A stretch of DNA of 58,039 bases from Acidobacterium sp. S8 (GCF_009765985.1 NZ_LMUM01000002.1:78053-136091), one strand, 5' to 3'. Numbered from the stretch's first letter, positions 26,169 to 34,879 are shown. Numbers and translations are program-made. The notes: generated from the letters alone by a model not told the origin.

Positions 26169-26321
26169 ATGAATACGCCCTGCAAACACCCCAAGGTCCG
26201 CGTCGTAGCACGCGAAGAGGACGTGGAATACGTCGAATGCCTCGATTGCGGAGAAGTCTTCGACTCCAACGAATTCCAGGACATGGCCATCGAGGAGAGC
26301 GTCACCGACGAAGAAGAGTAG
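26169..26321 (+). CDS. Small acidic zinc-ribbon-like protein of unknown function
   Basis: A 50-aa product, MNTPCKHPKVRVVAREEDVE, then YVECLDCGEVFDSNEFQ and a strongly acidic end. Cys5, His7 (CKHP), Cys24 and Cys27 (CLDCG) could bind one zinc ion. I do not recognise a named family. A near-consensus promoter stands upstream and the gene is divergent from the isc operon, sharing its 236-bp control region, so co-regulation with Fe-S supply is possible but unproven. Codon use and position make it a real gene rather than noise. Confidence 0.7.
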   Translation: MNTPCKHPKVRVVAREEDVEYVECLDCGEVFDSNEFQDMAIEESVTDEEE

Positions 26322-26412
26322 CAATCTCTATTTTCAGAAAAATCGTCATCCCCAAGGGTAATGCGAAGCAAGCTGAAGAGCCGCCGGGCTTCTCGAACTG
26401 AACGTGTGCCTT

Positions 26413-26459
26413 GGGTGTCCCCATCCTTTCGCCGCCCCGTTGCGAAAGGGCGGGAATGA
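26413..26459. repeat. GGTGCCCCAT-family palindrome
   Basis: GGGTGTCCCCATCCTTTCGC then CGCCCCGT then TGCGAAAGGGCGGGAATG is a divergent copy with one extra base in the head. It lies between the convergent small zinc-ribbon gene and the phosphatidyltransferase gene. Confidence 0.7.
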
Positions 26460-26496
26460 TCTACGTTCCCACTCTGAGCCGAACGAAGGGGCGAAA

Positions 26497-27063
26497 TTAG
26501 CTGGCCGCTGCAGCTCCCGGCAAGCTCATCCGGCGCGCCACCTGCCACGCATAGTGGAACCCGGAGATCACTGTCAGCGCTACCGTGGCATTCAGCGACC
26601 AGTGCCGCACCCACAGCACCCACGCAGGCGCGTAGAAGCGGCTCAGCAGCGTCGTTACCAGTGCAAGGATCTGGAACAGCGTATTGCCCTTTCCGAAGAT
26701 GCTGGGCCGGAAATCCCGCATACCCATGCCCGCATAAAGAATCGCCGCTACTACCATAATCCCCAAATCGCGCCCGAAGACCAGTACCGTCACTCGCCGT
26801 GAAATCAATCCCATATGGTGCAGCACCAGGAACAGCGTACTTAGCAGCAGCTTGTCGGCCACCGGATCGAGATATTGTCCCAGCCTGGTCCGCTGATGCA
26901 GCAACCGCGCCAGCAGCCCATCCAGCCCGTCAGTGATGCCGGCAATCACGAAGAGCGTAAACGCCGTCCGGTAATGACCATCGAGCACCGCCAGCACCAG
27001 GAAAGGAATGATGCACAGACGCAGAAAAGTCAGCTGATTCGGAGTGGCTCGAAAGGCGTTCAT
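26497..27063 (-). CDS. pgsA: CDP-alcohol phosphatidyltransferase (PgsA-like)
   Basis: Enzymes of this type join CDP-diacylglycerol to glycerol-3-phosphate (PgsA) or to a related alcohol in the inner membrane. The ATG at 27063 (188 aa, MNAFRATPNQLTFLR) matches the family opening; the longer frame to 27195 does not. The signature D-G-x2-A-R-x8-G-x3-D-x3-D is complete in TDGLDGLLARLLHQRT followed by GQYLDPVADK. Five or six hydrophobic segments are visible. PgsA is the most likely identity from length and the NxLTxLR opening, but a cardiolipin synthase of the same fold cannot be excluded. Confidence 0.82.
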   Translation of the reverse strand: MNAFRATPNQLTFLRLCIIPFLVLAVLDGHYRTAFTLFVIAGITDGLDGLLARLLHQRTRLGQYLDPVADKLLLSTLFLVLHHMGLISRRVTVLVFGRDLGIMVVAAILYAGMGMRDFRPSIFGKGNTLFQILALVTTLLSRFYAPAWVLWVRHWSLNATVALTVISGFHYAWQVARRMSLPGAAAAS

Positions 27064-27417
27064 CGATACGCTGGCACGCTTGTGAACATAAATCTCAATC
27101 GCAAGAAGACTTGATGTTACAGGACTGCGAATCTGAAAACCAGACGTACGCACAGCGATGTGGCTCCAAGCAGTGTCATAGCGATACACCTCCAATCGCT
27201 GTCATTCTGAGCAACCGAAGAATCCAGGCAATATTTCATGTGGCAGTATGGAACAAAGTTTCCTGCGAGAAACTTGTTAGGTGAATTCTCCCGAGGGAAC
27301 CTCGATGGATTCTTCGCTGCGCTCAGAATGACGTCGCTTTTCCCAGCCTGTGCCGTTCGCCACTTAGACCTTACTCCTTATTCCTTACTTCGCATTCGCG
27401 GAGTATCTTGGTTAGCG
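27064..27417. other. Intergenic stretch with a repeat pair, no gene seen
   Basis: Divergent intergenic region between the phosphatidyltransferase (minus) and the VOC protein (plus). It holds the inverted repeat 27201-27332 and otherwise shows no ORF, terminator or clear promoter that I can support. Confidence 0.6.
27201..27332. repeat. Inverted repeat, GTCATTCTGAG family
   Basis: The left arm GTCATTCTGAGCAACCGAAG with AATCC (27201-27225) is mirrored by GGATTCTTCGCTGCGCTCAG with AATGAC (27307-27332). About 80 bp lie between the arms, the same geometry as the copy at 6005-6155. Confidence 0.75.
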
Positions 27418-28344
27418 ATGAAATACGCCTTGGGTTTTCTCGTCCTCGCCAGTTCAATCGCTTTAGCTCAGTCATCGCCGTCGCGCCCACCCATCACCGG
27501 AATCTCGCATATCGCCGTCTATGCAGCCGACGCCTCTGCCGCCCAGCACTACTACGTCGACATCGTTGGCTGCGAAAAAGGTCCCGACCCCGAGAATCCG
27601 CAGGGCGCCCGCTACTACGTCAACAGCACGCAGTTCGTGGAAGTCCTGCCGCTCGCAGACAAGTCTTCTCACAACCGCCTCGCCCACCTCGCCTACAAAA
27701 CCGCGAACGCTGAAAAACTGCGCCTCTACCTCAAATCGAAGAGCGTCGAAGTTCCCGCATCGGTCGAAAAAGCCGGCGACGGCAGCCGCTGGTTCAATGT
27801 GAAAGATCCTGAAGGCAACACGGTGCAGTTCGTCCAGCCGCCTGCCCATCCTAAGGTAGTGAACGGAGCCAAGCTCGCCGGACATCACATCATCCACGTC
27901 GGCATGCTCGTCCGCGACCGCGAAAAAGAAGACACCTTCTATCGCGCGATCCTCGACTTCAAGCCCTACTGGTACGGCGGCATGAAGCCCGACAAGATCG
28001 ACTGGGTCTCCCAGCAAACGCCCGAGAGTCACGACTGGCTTGAGTACATGCTCACTAGTGGTCCCTCCGGTGGCGGAATCCAGGATGTCTCGCAAAAGCA
28101 GCTCGGCGTCTTGAATCACTTCTCCATCGGCGTCGTAAACATGCAGCAAACCTACGACACGTTGAAAGCTGCCAACCGCCTATCCAGCCCCAACGACCAC
28201 ACCCAGATCGGCAAAGACGGCAAGTGGCAGCTCAACCTCTTCGACCCCGACGGCACGCGTCTCGAATATATGGAATTTTCCAACGTGCAGAAGCCGTGCT
28301 GCTCCGACTTCACCGCCCCTAACCCGTCGCCATCAGAAAGATAA
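27418..28344 (+). CDS. Exported VOC-superfamily protein with two glyoxalase-like domains
   Basis: The ATG at 27418 (308 aa) opens with a Sec signal, MKYALGFLVLASSIALAQSS. Two VOC (vicinal oxygen chelate) beta-alpha-beta modules follow: about residues 28-145 (ITGISHIAVYAAD ... DPEGNTVQFVQ) and about 155-290 (HHIIHVGMLVRD ... DPDGTRLEYMEF). His/Glu positions suitable for a metal centre are present in both. The superfamily covers glyoxalases, dioxygenases and epimerases, so the reaction is unknown; an exported form is unusual. A repeat separates it from the Tat-exported TIM-barrel enzyme downstream, which may be functionally linked. Confidence 0.82.
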   Translation: MKYALGFLVLASSIALAQSSPSRPPITGISHIAVYAADASAAQHYYVDIVGCEKGPDPENPQGARYYVNSTQFVEVLPLADKSSHNRLAHLAYKTANAEKLRLYLKSKSVEVPASVEKAGDGSRWFNVKDPEGNTVQFVQPPAHPKVVNGAKLAGHHIIHVGMLVRDREKEDTFYRAILDFKPYWYGGMKPDKIDWVSQQTPESHDWLEYMLTSGPSGGGIQDVSQKQLGVLNHFSIGVVNMQQTYDTLKAANRLSSPNDHTQIGKDGKWQLNLFDPDGTRLEYMEFSNVQKPCCSDFTAPNPSPSER

Positions 28345-28368
28345 GTTCTTGGACTACGCAAAAACCAA

Positions 28369-28410
28369 GGTGCCCCATCCTTTCGCGCACTTGCGAAAGG
28401 GTGGGATACG
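28369..28410. repeat. GGTGCCCCAT-family palindrome
   Basis: GGTGCCCCATCCTTTCGCG then CAC then TTGCGAAAGGGTGGGATACG forms a near-perfect stem with a short loop, between the VOC and TIM-barrel genes. Confidence 0.8.
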
Positions 28411-28483
28411 AATCAAAACTCGCACACCCAACACAAAAACTGGCAACTCGTAAATGAAATCGAGTACATTAACCCTCGACCCC

Positions 28484-29371
28484 ATGCCAAACCGCAGAAC
28501 ATTCCTGAAATCGAGCCTCGCCGCCGCCGTCGCAGCAACCCCGCTTTCCGCCGCCTCCCTAAATGGCCAGATATCCGGAAATGTGTCCGGGACGCCAGCA
28601 CCCACTCCGCGCAAAAACCGCATCCACCAGTCCGTCTCCCGCTGGTGCTACAAAGACATCCCACTCGACCAGCTCTGCCAGGCCTCCGCCCAGATGGGCC
28701 TCGTCGGCATCGACCTGCTCGAAATCAGCGAATGGAATGTCCCCGCCCGTTACGGCCTCATCTGCACGATGGGCTATTGCGGCGGAGGCACCATCCCCGA
28801 CGCACTCAACCGCACCGAAAACCACGACGCTATCGAAGCCGCCTTCCGCAAGAACATCCCTCTCGCCGCCAAGGCCAAGGTTCCCAACGTCATCACTTTT
28901 TCCGGAAACCGCCGCGGCATGTCCGACGACGAGGGCGCTAAGAACACCATCATCGGCCTCAACCGCGTGAAGAAAATCGCTGAAGACAACGGCGTCACCA
29001 TCAATCTGGAATTGCTGAACAGCAAGCGCAATCATCACGACTACATGGCCGACCACACAGCCTGGGGCGTGCGCGTTATGAGCGAGGTCAACTCACCCCA
29101 CGTCAAGCTGCTCTACGACATCTACCATATGCAAATCATGGAAGGTGACCTCATTGCCACCATCAGCGAGAACATCCAATGGCTCGGCCACTTCCATACC
29201 GGAGGCGTACCCGGCCGCCACGAGCTCGACGATACGCAGGAAGTCCAGTGGGATGCCGTTATGCGAGGCATCGTCGCCACGAAATTCAATGGCTATGTAG
29301 CTCACGAATTCGTGCCTACCCGTGATCCATTAACCTCACTCCGGCAGGCTGTGGATCTCTGCGACGTCTAG
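28484..29371 (+). CDS. Tat-exported hydroxypyruvate-isomerase-like TIM-barrel protein
   Basis: The product (295 aa from the ATG at 28484; an ATG at 28454 would add ten residues) starts MPNRRTFLKSSLAAAVAATP, a clear twin-arginine signal, and is therefore exported folded. The mature part matches the xylose-isomerase-like TIM barrel of hydroxypyruvate isomerases: GLVGIDLLEISEW, NVITFSGNRRG, GVTINLELLNSK (metal Glu), LLYDIYHMQIMEGD, HFHTGGVPGRHELD and GYVAHEFVPT. It presumably isomerises or epimerises a small sugar-like molecule in the periplasm. The gene ends 8 bp from the convergent Wzz-like gene, with no terminator seen between them. Confidence 0.85.
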   Translation: MPNRRTFLKSSLAAAVAATPLSAASLNGQISGNVSGTPAPTPRKNRIHQSVSRWCYKDIPLDQLCQASAQMGLVGIDLLEISEWNVPARYGLICTMGYCGGGTIPDALNRTENHDAIEAAFRKNIPLAAKAKVPNVITFSGNRRGMSDDEGAKNTIIGLNRVKKIAEDNGVTINLELLNSKRNHHDYMADHTAWGVRVMSEVNSPHVKLLYDIYHMQIMEGDLIATISENIQWLGHFHTGGVPGRHELDDTQEVQWDAVMRGIVATKFNGYVAHEFVPTRDPLTSLRQAVDLCDV

Positions 29372-29378
29372 CGGAGAG

Positions 29379-31016
29379 CTAGAGGTTGATGTCCATGCTG
29401 TTAGCCATATGCGTGATGATCTGGCTGAGCTTCGGCTTCATCTTTTCCGGAGCCACAGGCATAGCCAGATTCATTTCCTCGATGGCGGTCTCAAAATTAC
29501 CGTCCGTGAGAGCCATCCGCGCCTTTTCCAGGTGTGCGGTCCAGCTGTTCGGGTTTTGCCTGATCTTTTCACGCATCAATTGCAGGTCTTCGTAGTGGGT
29601 TTTCTGAGATTCAGCGCTGCGATACGTCAGCCCCTCGTCTCGCACTGCAAACACCTCATCCCGTATTGCCTGGACCTCCTCAGCGCGCCCGATGGGAGTC
29701 CTGGCAATGTTTCTCCTTAACGCTCTGGACCACTCGGCATCATCCTGCATGAGGCCATCGCTGTACGGGGTCGCCACCTTTCCCGGAAACTCCGGTTGGC
29801 TGGTGAGCTCTTCACGTTCTGGTTGACTCTGTTCCGGAGGCTCCGCGGCCCGGCTTCGATCTTCTGTGCTTTTTGTCTTGTCAACCATCCGATATCGCCA
29901 GATCGACCCTGCCAGATACAAAAGTCCGCAGAACACACCGGCCACAGCCCACGGCCACAACGACCCGTTCTTTCCCGAAACCGCCGCATGAACCAGCGAA
30001 AACGGGCTACTTGCCTTCGGTTCATCCAACGCGGGCAAAGCTGCCTTCTCTCCGCCCGGCACAGCCTCCCGCGGCGAATCCTGACCATTCCTCAGCGCCT
30101 CGTGCCTTCTCTCATTTGCGATAGCCTCCACCAGGCTCTCCCGCTCCCGGCGCAGCCGGTCTGCCTCTCCGTTCCCGACACCTACAGCCTTTTGCGGAGA
30201 CGTAGCCTGCTGCGTTTCTGCGACACCTGGGCGCAGCGCGGCTAATTGCCGCTGTATCTCGGCAATATTCTCCTTTTCCGTATCCACTTCGGGATATTCA
30301 TCGGTGTAACGGGTGCGCAGATCATCTAGCCTCTTCTCTGCCACCGCAAGCTGCGATTCGAGCGCATGCCGCTGCTCGATGTTCGCGCTCGACGGATGCA
30401 CGGGAGCTTCCGTCTTCTGCGGCACGCGTGCCTGCAACTGTTCAGCGTTCAGGGCTGAGAGCTTCTGGTCCACCGCGGCCATCTGCGCCTCTAAATCGCG
30501 TACATCGCGAGAGGGCCGGAAATGATGCCGTTTGTTTGCGGCAGCGGTCGCCGCTCCAGCCGGGGGAATCGACGGTGCGGCTTCGGTTTTCACTTGGGGT
30601 CTCCAGGCCAACAATAGATTCGCTGCGGCATTCGCTACCGCCGCCGAAAGTTTCTGGTCGCCGCCAGGATATCTCACCTGCAGAACATTAGCCGACGGTT
30701 CCTCCAGCTCCAGCCGCAATCGAACTTCCTCCGCATGGTCCGCCGCCCCCGCTTGTGCCGCAAGCTCCCGCAGCGCATCGTCGTTCAGAATCGAACGGGC
30801 AAACACGACCGCAGGCTCTCTCGCCTGCATGATTTCCGGCTCGACCTGAGGCGCAACAGCTCCGTCGAATGACAGAACCGCCGTCGCCGCCGCCTGATCG
30901 CGATTTCGTGACCAGATAGAAAATCCGCTTCCTATAACAACTGCAATACCTGCAGCGACAAGTTTCTGCCCAAAAGGTACGGCACGAAGTCCCCTGCGAA
31001 TGCTCTTCTCGTGCAT
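29379..31016 (-). CDS. Wzz-type polysaccharide chain-length / co-polymerase protein
   Basis: The ATG at 31016 (545 aa) has GAGGGAG just upstream; longer frames extend into the previous gene. A short N-terminal cytosolic part precedes a membrane helix (about residues 15-32), a periplasmic Wzz-like domain with coiled-coil segments (about 150-320, YPEVDTEKENIAEIQRQ), and a second membrane helix (about 350-370, WPWAVAGVFCGLLYLAG). Such proteins set polymer length or link synthesis to export. The roughly 175-aa cytosolic tail has no Walker motif, so it is not a fused BY-kinase; its last 60 residues look helical (TAHLEKARMALTDGNFETAI), like a TPR unit. Third gene of the export set. Confidence 0.75.
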   Translation of the reverse strand: MHEKSIRRGLRAVPFGQKLVAAGIAVVIGSGFSIWSRNRDQAAATAVLSFDGAVAPQVEPEIMQAREPAVVFARSILNDDALRELAAQAGAADHAEEVRLRLELEEPSANVLQVRYPGGDQKLSAAVANAAANLLLAWRPQVKTEAAPSIPPAGAATAAANKRHHFRPSRDVRDLEAQMAAVDQKLSALNAEQLQARVPQKTEAPVHPSSANIEQRHALESQLAVAEKRLDDLRTRYTDEYPEVDTEKENIAEIQRQLAALRPGVAETQQATSPQKAVGVGNGEADRLRRERESLVEAIANERRHEALRNGQDSPREAVPGGEKAALPALDEPKASSPFSLVHAAVSGKNGSLWPWAVAGVFCGLLYLAGSIWRYRMVDKTKSTEDRSRAAEPPEQSQPEREELTSQPEFPGKVATPYSDGLMQDDAEWSRALRRNIARTPIGRAEEVQAIRDEVFAVRDEGLTYRSAESQKTHYEDLQLMREKIRQNPNSWTAHLEKARMALTDGNFETAIEEMNLAMPVAPEKMKPKLSQIITHMANSMDINL

Positions 31017-31060
31017 AACTCCCTCGATGTTCGTCGAAGTAGATAAGCAGATGAAAAAGT

Positions 31061-32482
31061 CTATCGAAGTGAAGCACGCGTCGTGGTGGTATCTGTGGTC
31101 CGCCCCGGGGTCCACCACAACGTGAAAACAGCTATCGTCCGGTCGTTTGTCGGCGTGCCTGCGACCTTGTAGTGACGAATTTCGATCTCTTGAGAAAAGC
31201 CCAGTCCCATCCGATAATGCAGGCTCCCATCCGCAAATGCGCCATGGTAGGACTGCTTCGTTACCGGATCGACACCTTGAATTCCATTTACGCTCGCGCG
31301 AATGTCGGCAACGCGATGAAAGGAGTGGCGAACTCCCGCCGCCCCTGTTCCCAGAAATACAGTATGTTCCAGAATACCGTCACTTAAACCCCGCCCACCG
31401 GACAAATAAAGGTCAGTAAATTGCGTCATTTTTACGTAAATTGCTGCCGTTCCCGTAAACTGTACGCGCTTTCCGCACGATGAGCCTGCCCCGTTCACTC
31501 CGCCCGAAATATTCAGGTTGGCGCGCGTACCCCAGGCATCGAGCCATCGAACCCCTGCACCGCCAATACTACAGTCCAGCGGACCTGTCTGGTGCTCCCC
31601 ATTGCCATAAAGGCCAATTCCCGTAGTAGGAGTCAGCGCATGCAGATACTCCACCCGGGCCCGGGCCGTCTGCACAAAAAAATCGTCCGCGTTGTACTGC
31701 GTATAGGTGTGCGTCCCGCTGAAGTCCCAGTATGATCGCCGCGAATCCTCGTAACGAAGCTTTCCGCCTTCTTCGCCAGTCGTCACCCTGCCGGAATGCA
31801 GCCCGTACACGACCGTCTCCGCTGCGGGCACGCCTGAGTCGCCCACCTGCCGGAAATCGAGCGGAGCCACCACCCTGGCCGCATCCGTTCCATATGTACT
31901 CGTCGCACTGCCCTGCCATGTCCACCGGGGATTGAATTCGCCCGTTGCGCGTATCGCGGCGCGATTCAGGCCAACCAGATAATCCCCACCACCAACCTGG
32001 AAATCGGCGAGGCCTCCACCGTCTTCCGCCATAAACTGCCAGCGGCGGCGTTCGATAATGCCAGCCGCCGCACCCAATCCACCATAAGCCTTGCCCGGAC
32101 CAGCATTAGGAAAGCTGAATCCGCTCAATCCGCCCAGTGTCATCTTGAACGTGGAAGGCGCATACTTCGGCAGTTCCACCGGCTGGTCGCTGCCTGGCTG
32201 CAGTCCCGAAACAATGGCGGCCGTATTCCATCGCTCGACCGTGCGGATATTTGCCCAGCAAGGAAACTCCGGCGTTCCCTGTTGCAAAGCTACGGATAAA
32301 GAATCGCCGCAACTGTTCAACGGTTCGGTGCTGGTCGTGCGCGGGTTGTCGCTGTTTGCCCTGTGGATTGCGTATGTGTGGCTCTCTCCACTGTCATCGG
32401 AGTGTTGCGCGGCCGCCTGCATCACCACACCGCTGATCAAAATCAAGGGCCAAAGAAGCAGGCCCTCCCTCTGAAATCTCAT
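31061..32482 (-). CDS. Outer-membrane beta-barrel protein of the polysaccharide export cluster
   Basis: A 473-aa product with a signal peptide (MRFQREGLLLWPLILISGVVMQAAAQ). The mature protein is Gly/aromatic-rich with many alternating strands (WTWQGSATSTYG, ARVEYLHALTPTTGIGLYG, LHYRMGLGFSQEIEIRHYK), which points to an outer-membrane barrel of roughly 14-18 strands. Four cysteines (Cys58, Cys75 and a later pair) could form disulfides. I do not recognise a named family. Its start overlaps the wza-like stop by four bases (ATGA), so it is made together with the export channel and may be a partner or secretin-like pore for the polymer. Confidence 0.7.
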   Translation of the reverse strand: MRFQREGLLLWPLILISGVVMQAAAQHSDDSGESHTYAIHRANSDNPRTTSTEPLNSCGDSLSVALQQGTPEFPCWANIRTVERWNTAAIVSGLQPGSDQPVELPKYAPSTFKMTLGGLSGFSFPNAGPGKAYGGLGAAAGIIERRRWQFMAEDGGGLADFQVGGGDYLVGLNRAAIRATGEFNPRWTWQGSATSTYGTDAARVVAPLDFRQVGDSGVPAAETVVYGLHSGRVTTGEEGGKLRYEDSRRSYWDFSGTHTYTQYNADDFFVQTARARVEYLHALTPTTGIGLYGNGEHQTGPLDCSIGGAGVRWLDAWGTRANLNISGGVNGAGSSCGKRVQFTGTAAIYVKMTQFTDLYLSGGRGLSDGILEHTVFLGTGAAGVRHSFHRVADIRASVNGIQGVDPVTKQSYHGAFADGSLHYRMGLGFSQEIEIRHYKVAGTPTNDRTIAVFTLWWTPGRTTDTTTTRASLR

Positions 32483-33102
32483 GGCACCACCACTGTGTCT
32501 CCGGGCGCCAGCTCCACGTTCTGCTGCGGGGCTTGCCCCTTCAGAACTTTCTCGTAATTCACGTTCTCCCGCGTCTTGTTGGCCGAACGCAGGACATACA
32601 CTTGCTTCTGCTTTGCGAAATCCGTCAACCCGCCTGCACGCGCCACCAGCTGCACAACATTCATCGAGTCCATCAGCGGATAAGCGCCCGGCCGCTGCAC
32701 TTCGCCGGTGATGTACACCATCCGGCTATGAATTTCCTGCACGGTGACCGTGACCCGCGGCTTATGCACATATTTCAACAGCCGTTCCGTCAGGTTCTGT
32801 TGCGCCGCTTCCGGTGTGAGACCGGCTACGTCGATCTCAGCCACCAGCGGCATCGAAATCTTGCCGTCAGGTCTTACAACTGCCGTCTCAGTAAACTGCG
32901 GCTCATCCCATACGGTGATATGCAAAACATCGCCTACCCCGATCTTGTAAGCCGAAGAAACTGGCACGACTGTTTTCACATCGCCGTCTGTGCTGCCTTT
33001 ATCCGGACCCGCCTGCCCCGACTGAGCACAGCAATACTGCGCCACGGCGATCCATACGATCGCGAAGAGAATTACACCGCTTCCGCGCGAAAATAATCGC
33101 AT
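32479..33102 (-). CDS. Wza/GumB-type polysaccharide export protein (SLBB domain)
   Basis: A 207-aa product with an N-terminal signal (VILFAIVWIAVAQYCCAQ). It has a Poly_export domain (about residues 50-125, YKIGVGDVLHITVWDEP ... GKISMPLVAEIDVAGLTPEE-like) and one SLBB domain (about 128-207, MVYITGEVQRPGAYPL). It forms the periplasmic/outer-membrane channel for a capsule or exopolysaccharide. Only one SLBB is present, so it is shorter than E. coli Wza (about 380 aa) and closer to GumB-like proteins. Whether it is a lipoprotein is unclear: YCCAQ contains cysteines but no ideal lipobox. It is the first gene of a three-gene operon. Confidence 0.9.
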   Translation of the reverse strand: MRLFSRGSGVILFAIVWIAVAQYCCAQSGQAGPDKGSTDGDVKTVVPVSSAYKIGVGDVLHITVWDEPQFTETAVVRPDGKISMPLVAEIDVAGLTPEAAQQNLTERLLKYVHKPRVTVTVQEIHSRMVYITGEVQRPGAYPLMDSMNVVQLVARAGGLTDFAKQKQVYVLRSANKTRENVNYEKVLKGQAPQQNVELAPGDTVVVP

Positions 33103-33460
33103 GCTGAACGTTGTATGCTATGTCGATGGATTTTGGATGTGGGGTATTACCACAAATCTTTTACAGGTTTGGAATTGATTACCTTAGCTCTCACAAGCTG
33201 TTACTGAAGTGACCAATTGGGAGATTGCGGGATTGCCATCTACCAAACGCCTCTCATCCGTTGCGTAACGAATGAAAGCCTGTCAAGACTTTTCTTTCAA
33301 TCATCTCATAAGCCGCATACAATGAGCTCTTTACAAGAGCGATGACTCCCAGAGAATTATGCCTTTTCCTGATATCCTGAACGGTGTACGGCAAAGATTT
33401 AAGTCGTCATCAAACGCCCGCGCATCATAAAACTGCAAAGTATTTCTGGAAGAATCCCTT
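33103..33460. other. Divergent intergenic region, no gene seen
   Basis: 358 bp between the wza-like gene (minus) and the thioredoxin-like gene (plus). It is AT-richer than its surroundings. I note TGTGGGGTATTACCACA (33140-33156), a 5-bp interrupted palindrome on the wza side, as a possible regulator site. No convincing promoter hexamers or RNA gene were found. Confidence 0.5.
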
Positions 33461-33934
33461 ATGAACGCAAAACGTAGTTTCGTGCTCGCTGCTTTATTGA
33501 CGATTGCCGCTATCGCCGCGCAGGCGCAGACCCGCAACATCTACTCTGATACCGCCGATGCGCATCATGACGTTGCGCAGGCGCTGATCACAGCCCAGCA
33601 CGAACACAAACGCGTCATTCTCGACTTTGGAGGAAACTGGTGCGGCGACTGCCAGGTGCTTGATATCTATCTCCATCAGGAGCCCAATCTCGATCTCCTC
33701 GAGAACAACTTCATTCTCGTTCACGTCAACATCGGTCGCTACGACCGCAATACTGACGTCGCAGAAAAATATCATGTGCCACTCAAAAAGGGCGTACCGG
33801 GATTGGCAGTCATCAACGCGCACGGCAAGTTGCTTTACAGCCAGGAAAATGGCGAATTTGAGGCGATGCGCAAAATGGATCCCGCCTCGGTCACGGAATT
33901 CCTGAATAAGTGGAAGCCCGCAAAGCGAGCCTGA
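33461..33934 (+). CDS. Exported thioredoxin-fold protein
   Basis: A 157-aa product with a Sec signal (MNAKRSFVLAALLTIAAIAAQAQ). A thioredoxin-like domain (about residues 30-150) carries the CxxC redox motif WCGDC in GGNWCGDCQVL; the cis-Pro region is GVPGLAVINAHGKLLY. This type (resembling DUF899/YbbN-less small thioredoxins and DsbD gamma-like domains) handles disulfides in the periplasm, but the partner is unknown. GGAAG precedes the ATG. It is 48 bp upstream of the YihY gene on the same strand and may share its transcript. Confidence 0.85.
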   Translation: MNAKRSFVLAALLTIAAIAAQAQTRNIYSDTADAHHDVAQALITAQHEHKRVILDFGGNWCGDCQVLDIYLHQEPNLDLLENNFILVHVNIGRYDRNTDVAEKYHVPLKKGVPGLAVINAHGKLLYSQENGEFEAMRKMDPASVTEFLNKWKPAKRA

Positions 33935-33982
33935 GATTCTCTCATTTCCACACGAGCGTGACTTCATTTAGTCTCGACACGT

Positions 33983-34879
33983 ATGCTGTTGTCCCTCTGG
34001 ACAAGTCTTCGCCGCGCTGCATGGAGTTCCTTTCTCCACAACGCCTTCACCACCGGAAAGGCAGCGGCCTACTCTGGGATTCTGAGCCTCTTTCCCGCGA
34101 TTCTTGTCGGCACTACGGTGCTGGCGCTCAGCCCTGAAATAGATACTCTGAACGATATTCGCTCAGCCTTCTACGACATTCTGCCGCCAGACACCATGGG
34201 CCTCGTGCAGAACTACTTCCAGATGAACCACGCGCGCTCCGTGCGGCTGATCTGGTCAGCGACTATCGTTGCCATCTTCGCCGCATCCGGCTTCATGCTC
34301 TCCATCATGGAAGGCTTCCGCCGCGCCTATCGCCTGCCCCGCGGCACCTGGAACTTCTGGCGCGAGCGCGCCGTTGCCTTCGGCCTGATTCCGATCACGC
34401 TGCTGCCGATGCTCTTCGCCACTCTGCTCATTGTCTTCGGTCACCAGATTGAGCGCTGGATGATCGAGAACTCCGATCACAGCTTTCGCCTGTACGTGCT
34501 CTTCTTCTGGCGCATGGTTCGCTGGATCATCGCCATGCTCACCAGCGTCGCCGTTCTCTCGGTGATCTACCACTTCGGCACGCCAAAAACACAGGACTGG
34601 CGGCGCGTCGTTCCCGGCGCAATTCTGGCAACGATCACCTGGTTTCTCATCACCATGCTGTATGGACTCTACGTCACCCGCTTCGCCGATTATTCCGTGG
34701 TCTACGGTTCCCTCGGCGCAGCTGTAGCTACCCTGGTGTGGCTCTACATGGTTTCCATTAGCATCCTCATCGGCGCCGAATTCAACGCGCAGATGTTCCC
34801 GCTCCACGACGATTTGTCTCCTCTCTCCGCAGACGATGAAGAAAATGCTTTGAGCAGCCGCAAAGCACAAGCAGTCTGA
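33983..34879 (+). CDS. YihY/BrkB-family inner-membrane protein
   Basis: The 298-aa product has about six hydrophobic segments and the family features: the N-terminal AFTTGKAAAYSGILSLFPAI region, then SGFMLSIMEGFRRAYRLP, and TLVWLYMVSISILIGAEFNA near the end. The family (formerly misnamed ribonuclease BN) is of uncertain function; a transport role is suspected. A charged C-terminal tail of about 25 residues follows. Located between the thioredoxin-like protein and pyruvate kinase, all on the plus strand with short gaps. Confidence 0.9.
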   Translation: MLLSLWTSLRRAAWSSFLHNAFTTGKAAAYSGILSLFPAILVGTTVLALSPEIDTLNDIRSAFYDILPPDTMGLVQNYFQMNHARSVRLIWSATIVAIFAASGFMLSIMEGFRRAYRLPRGTWNFWRERAVAFGLIPITLLPMLFATLLIVFGHQIERWMIENSDHSFRLYVLFFWRMVRWIIAMLTSVAVLSVIYHFGTPKTQDWRRVVPGAILATITWFLITMLYGLYVTRFADYSVVYGSLGAAVATLVWLYMVSISILIGAEFNAQMFPLHDDLSPLSADDEENALSSRKAQAV

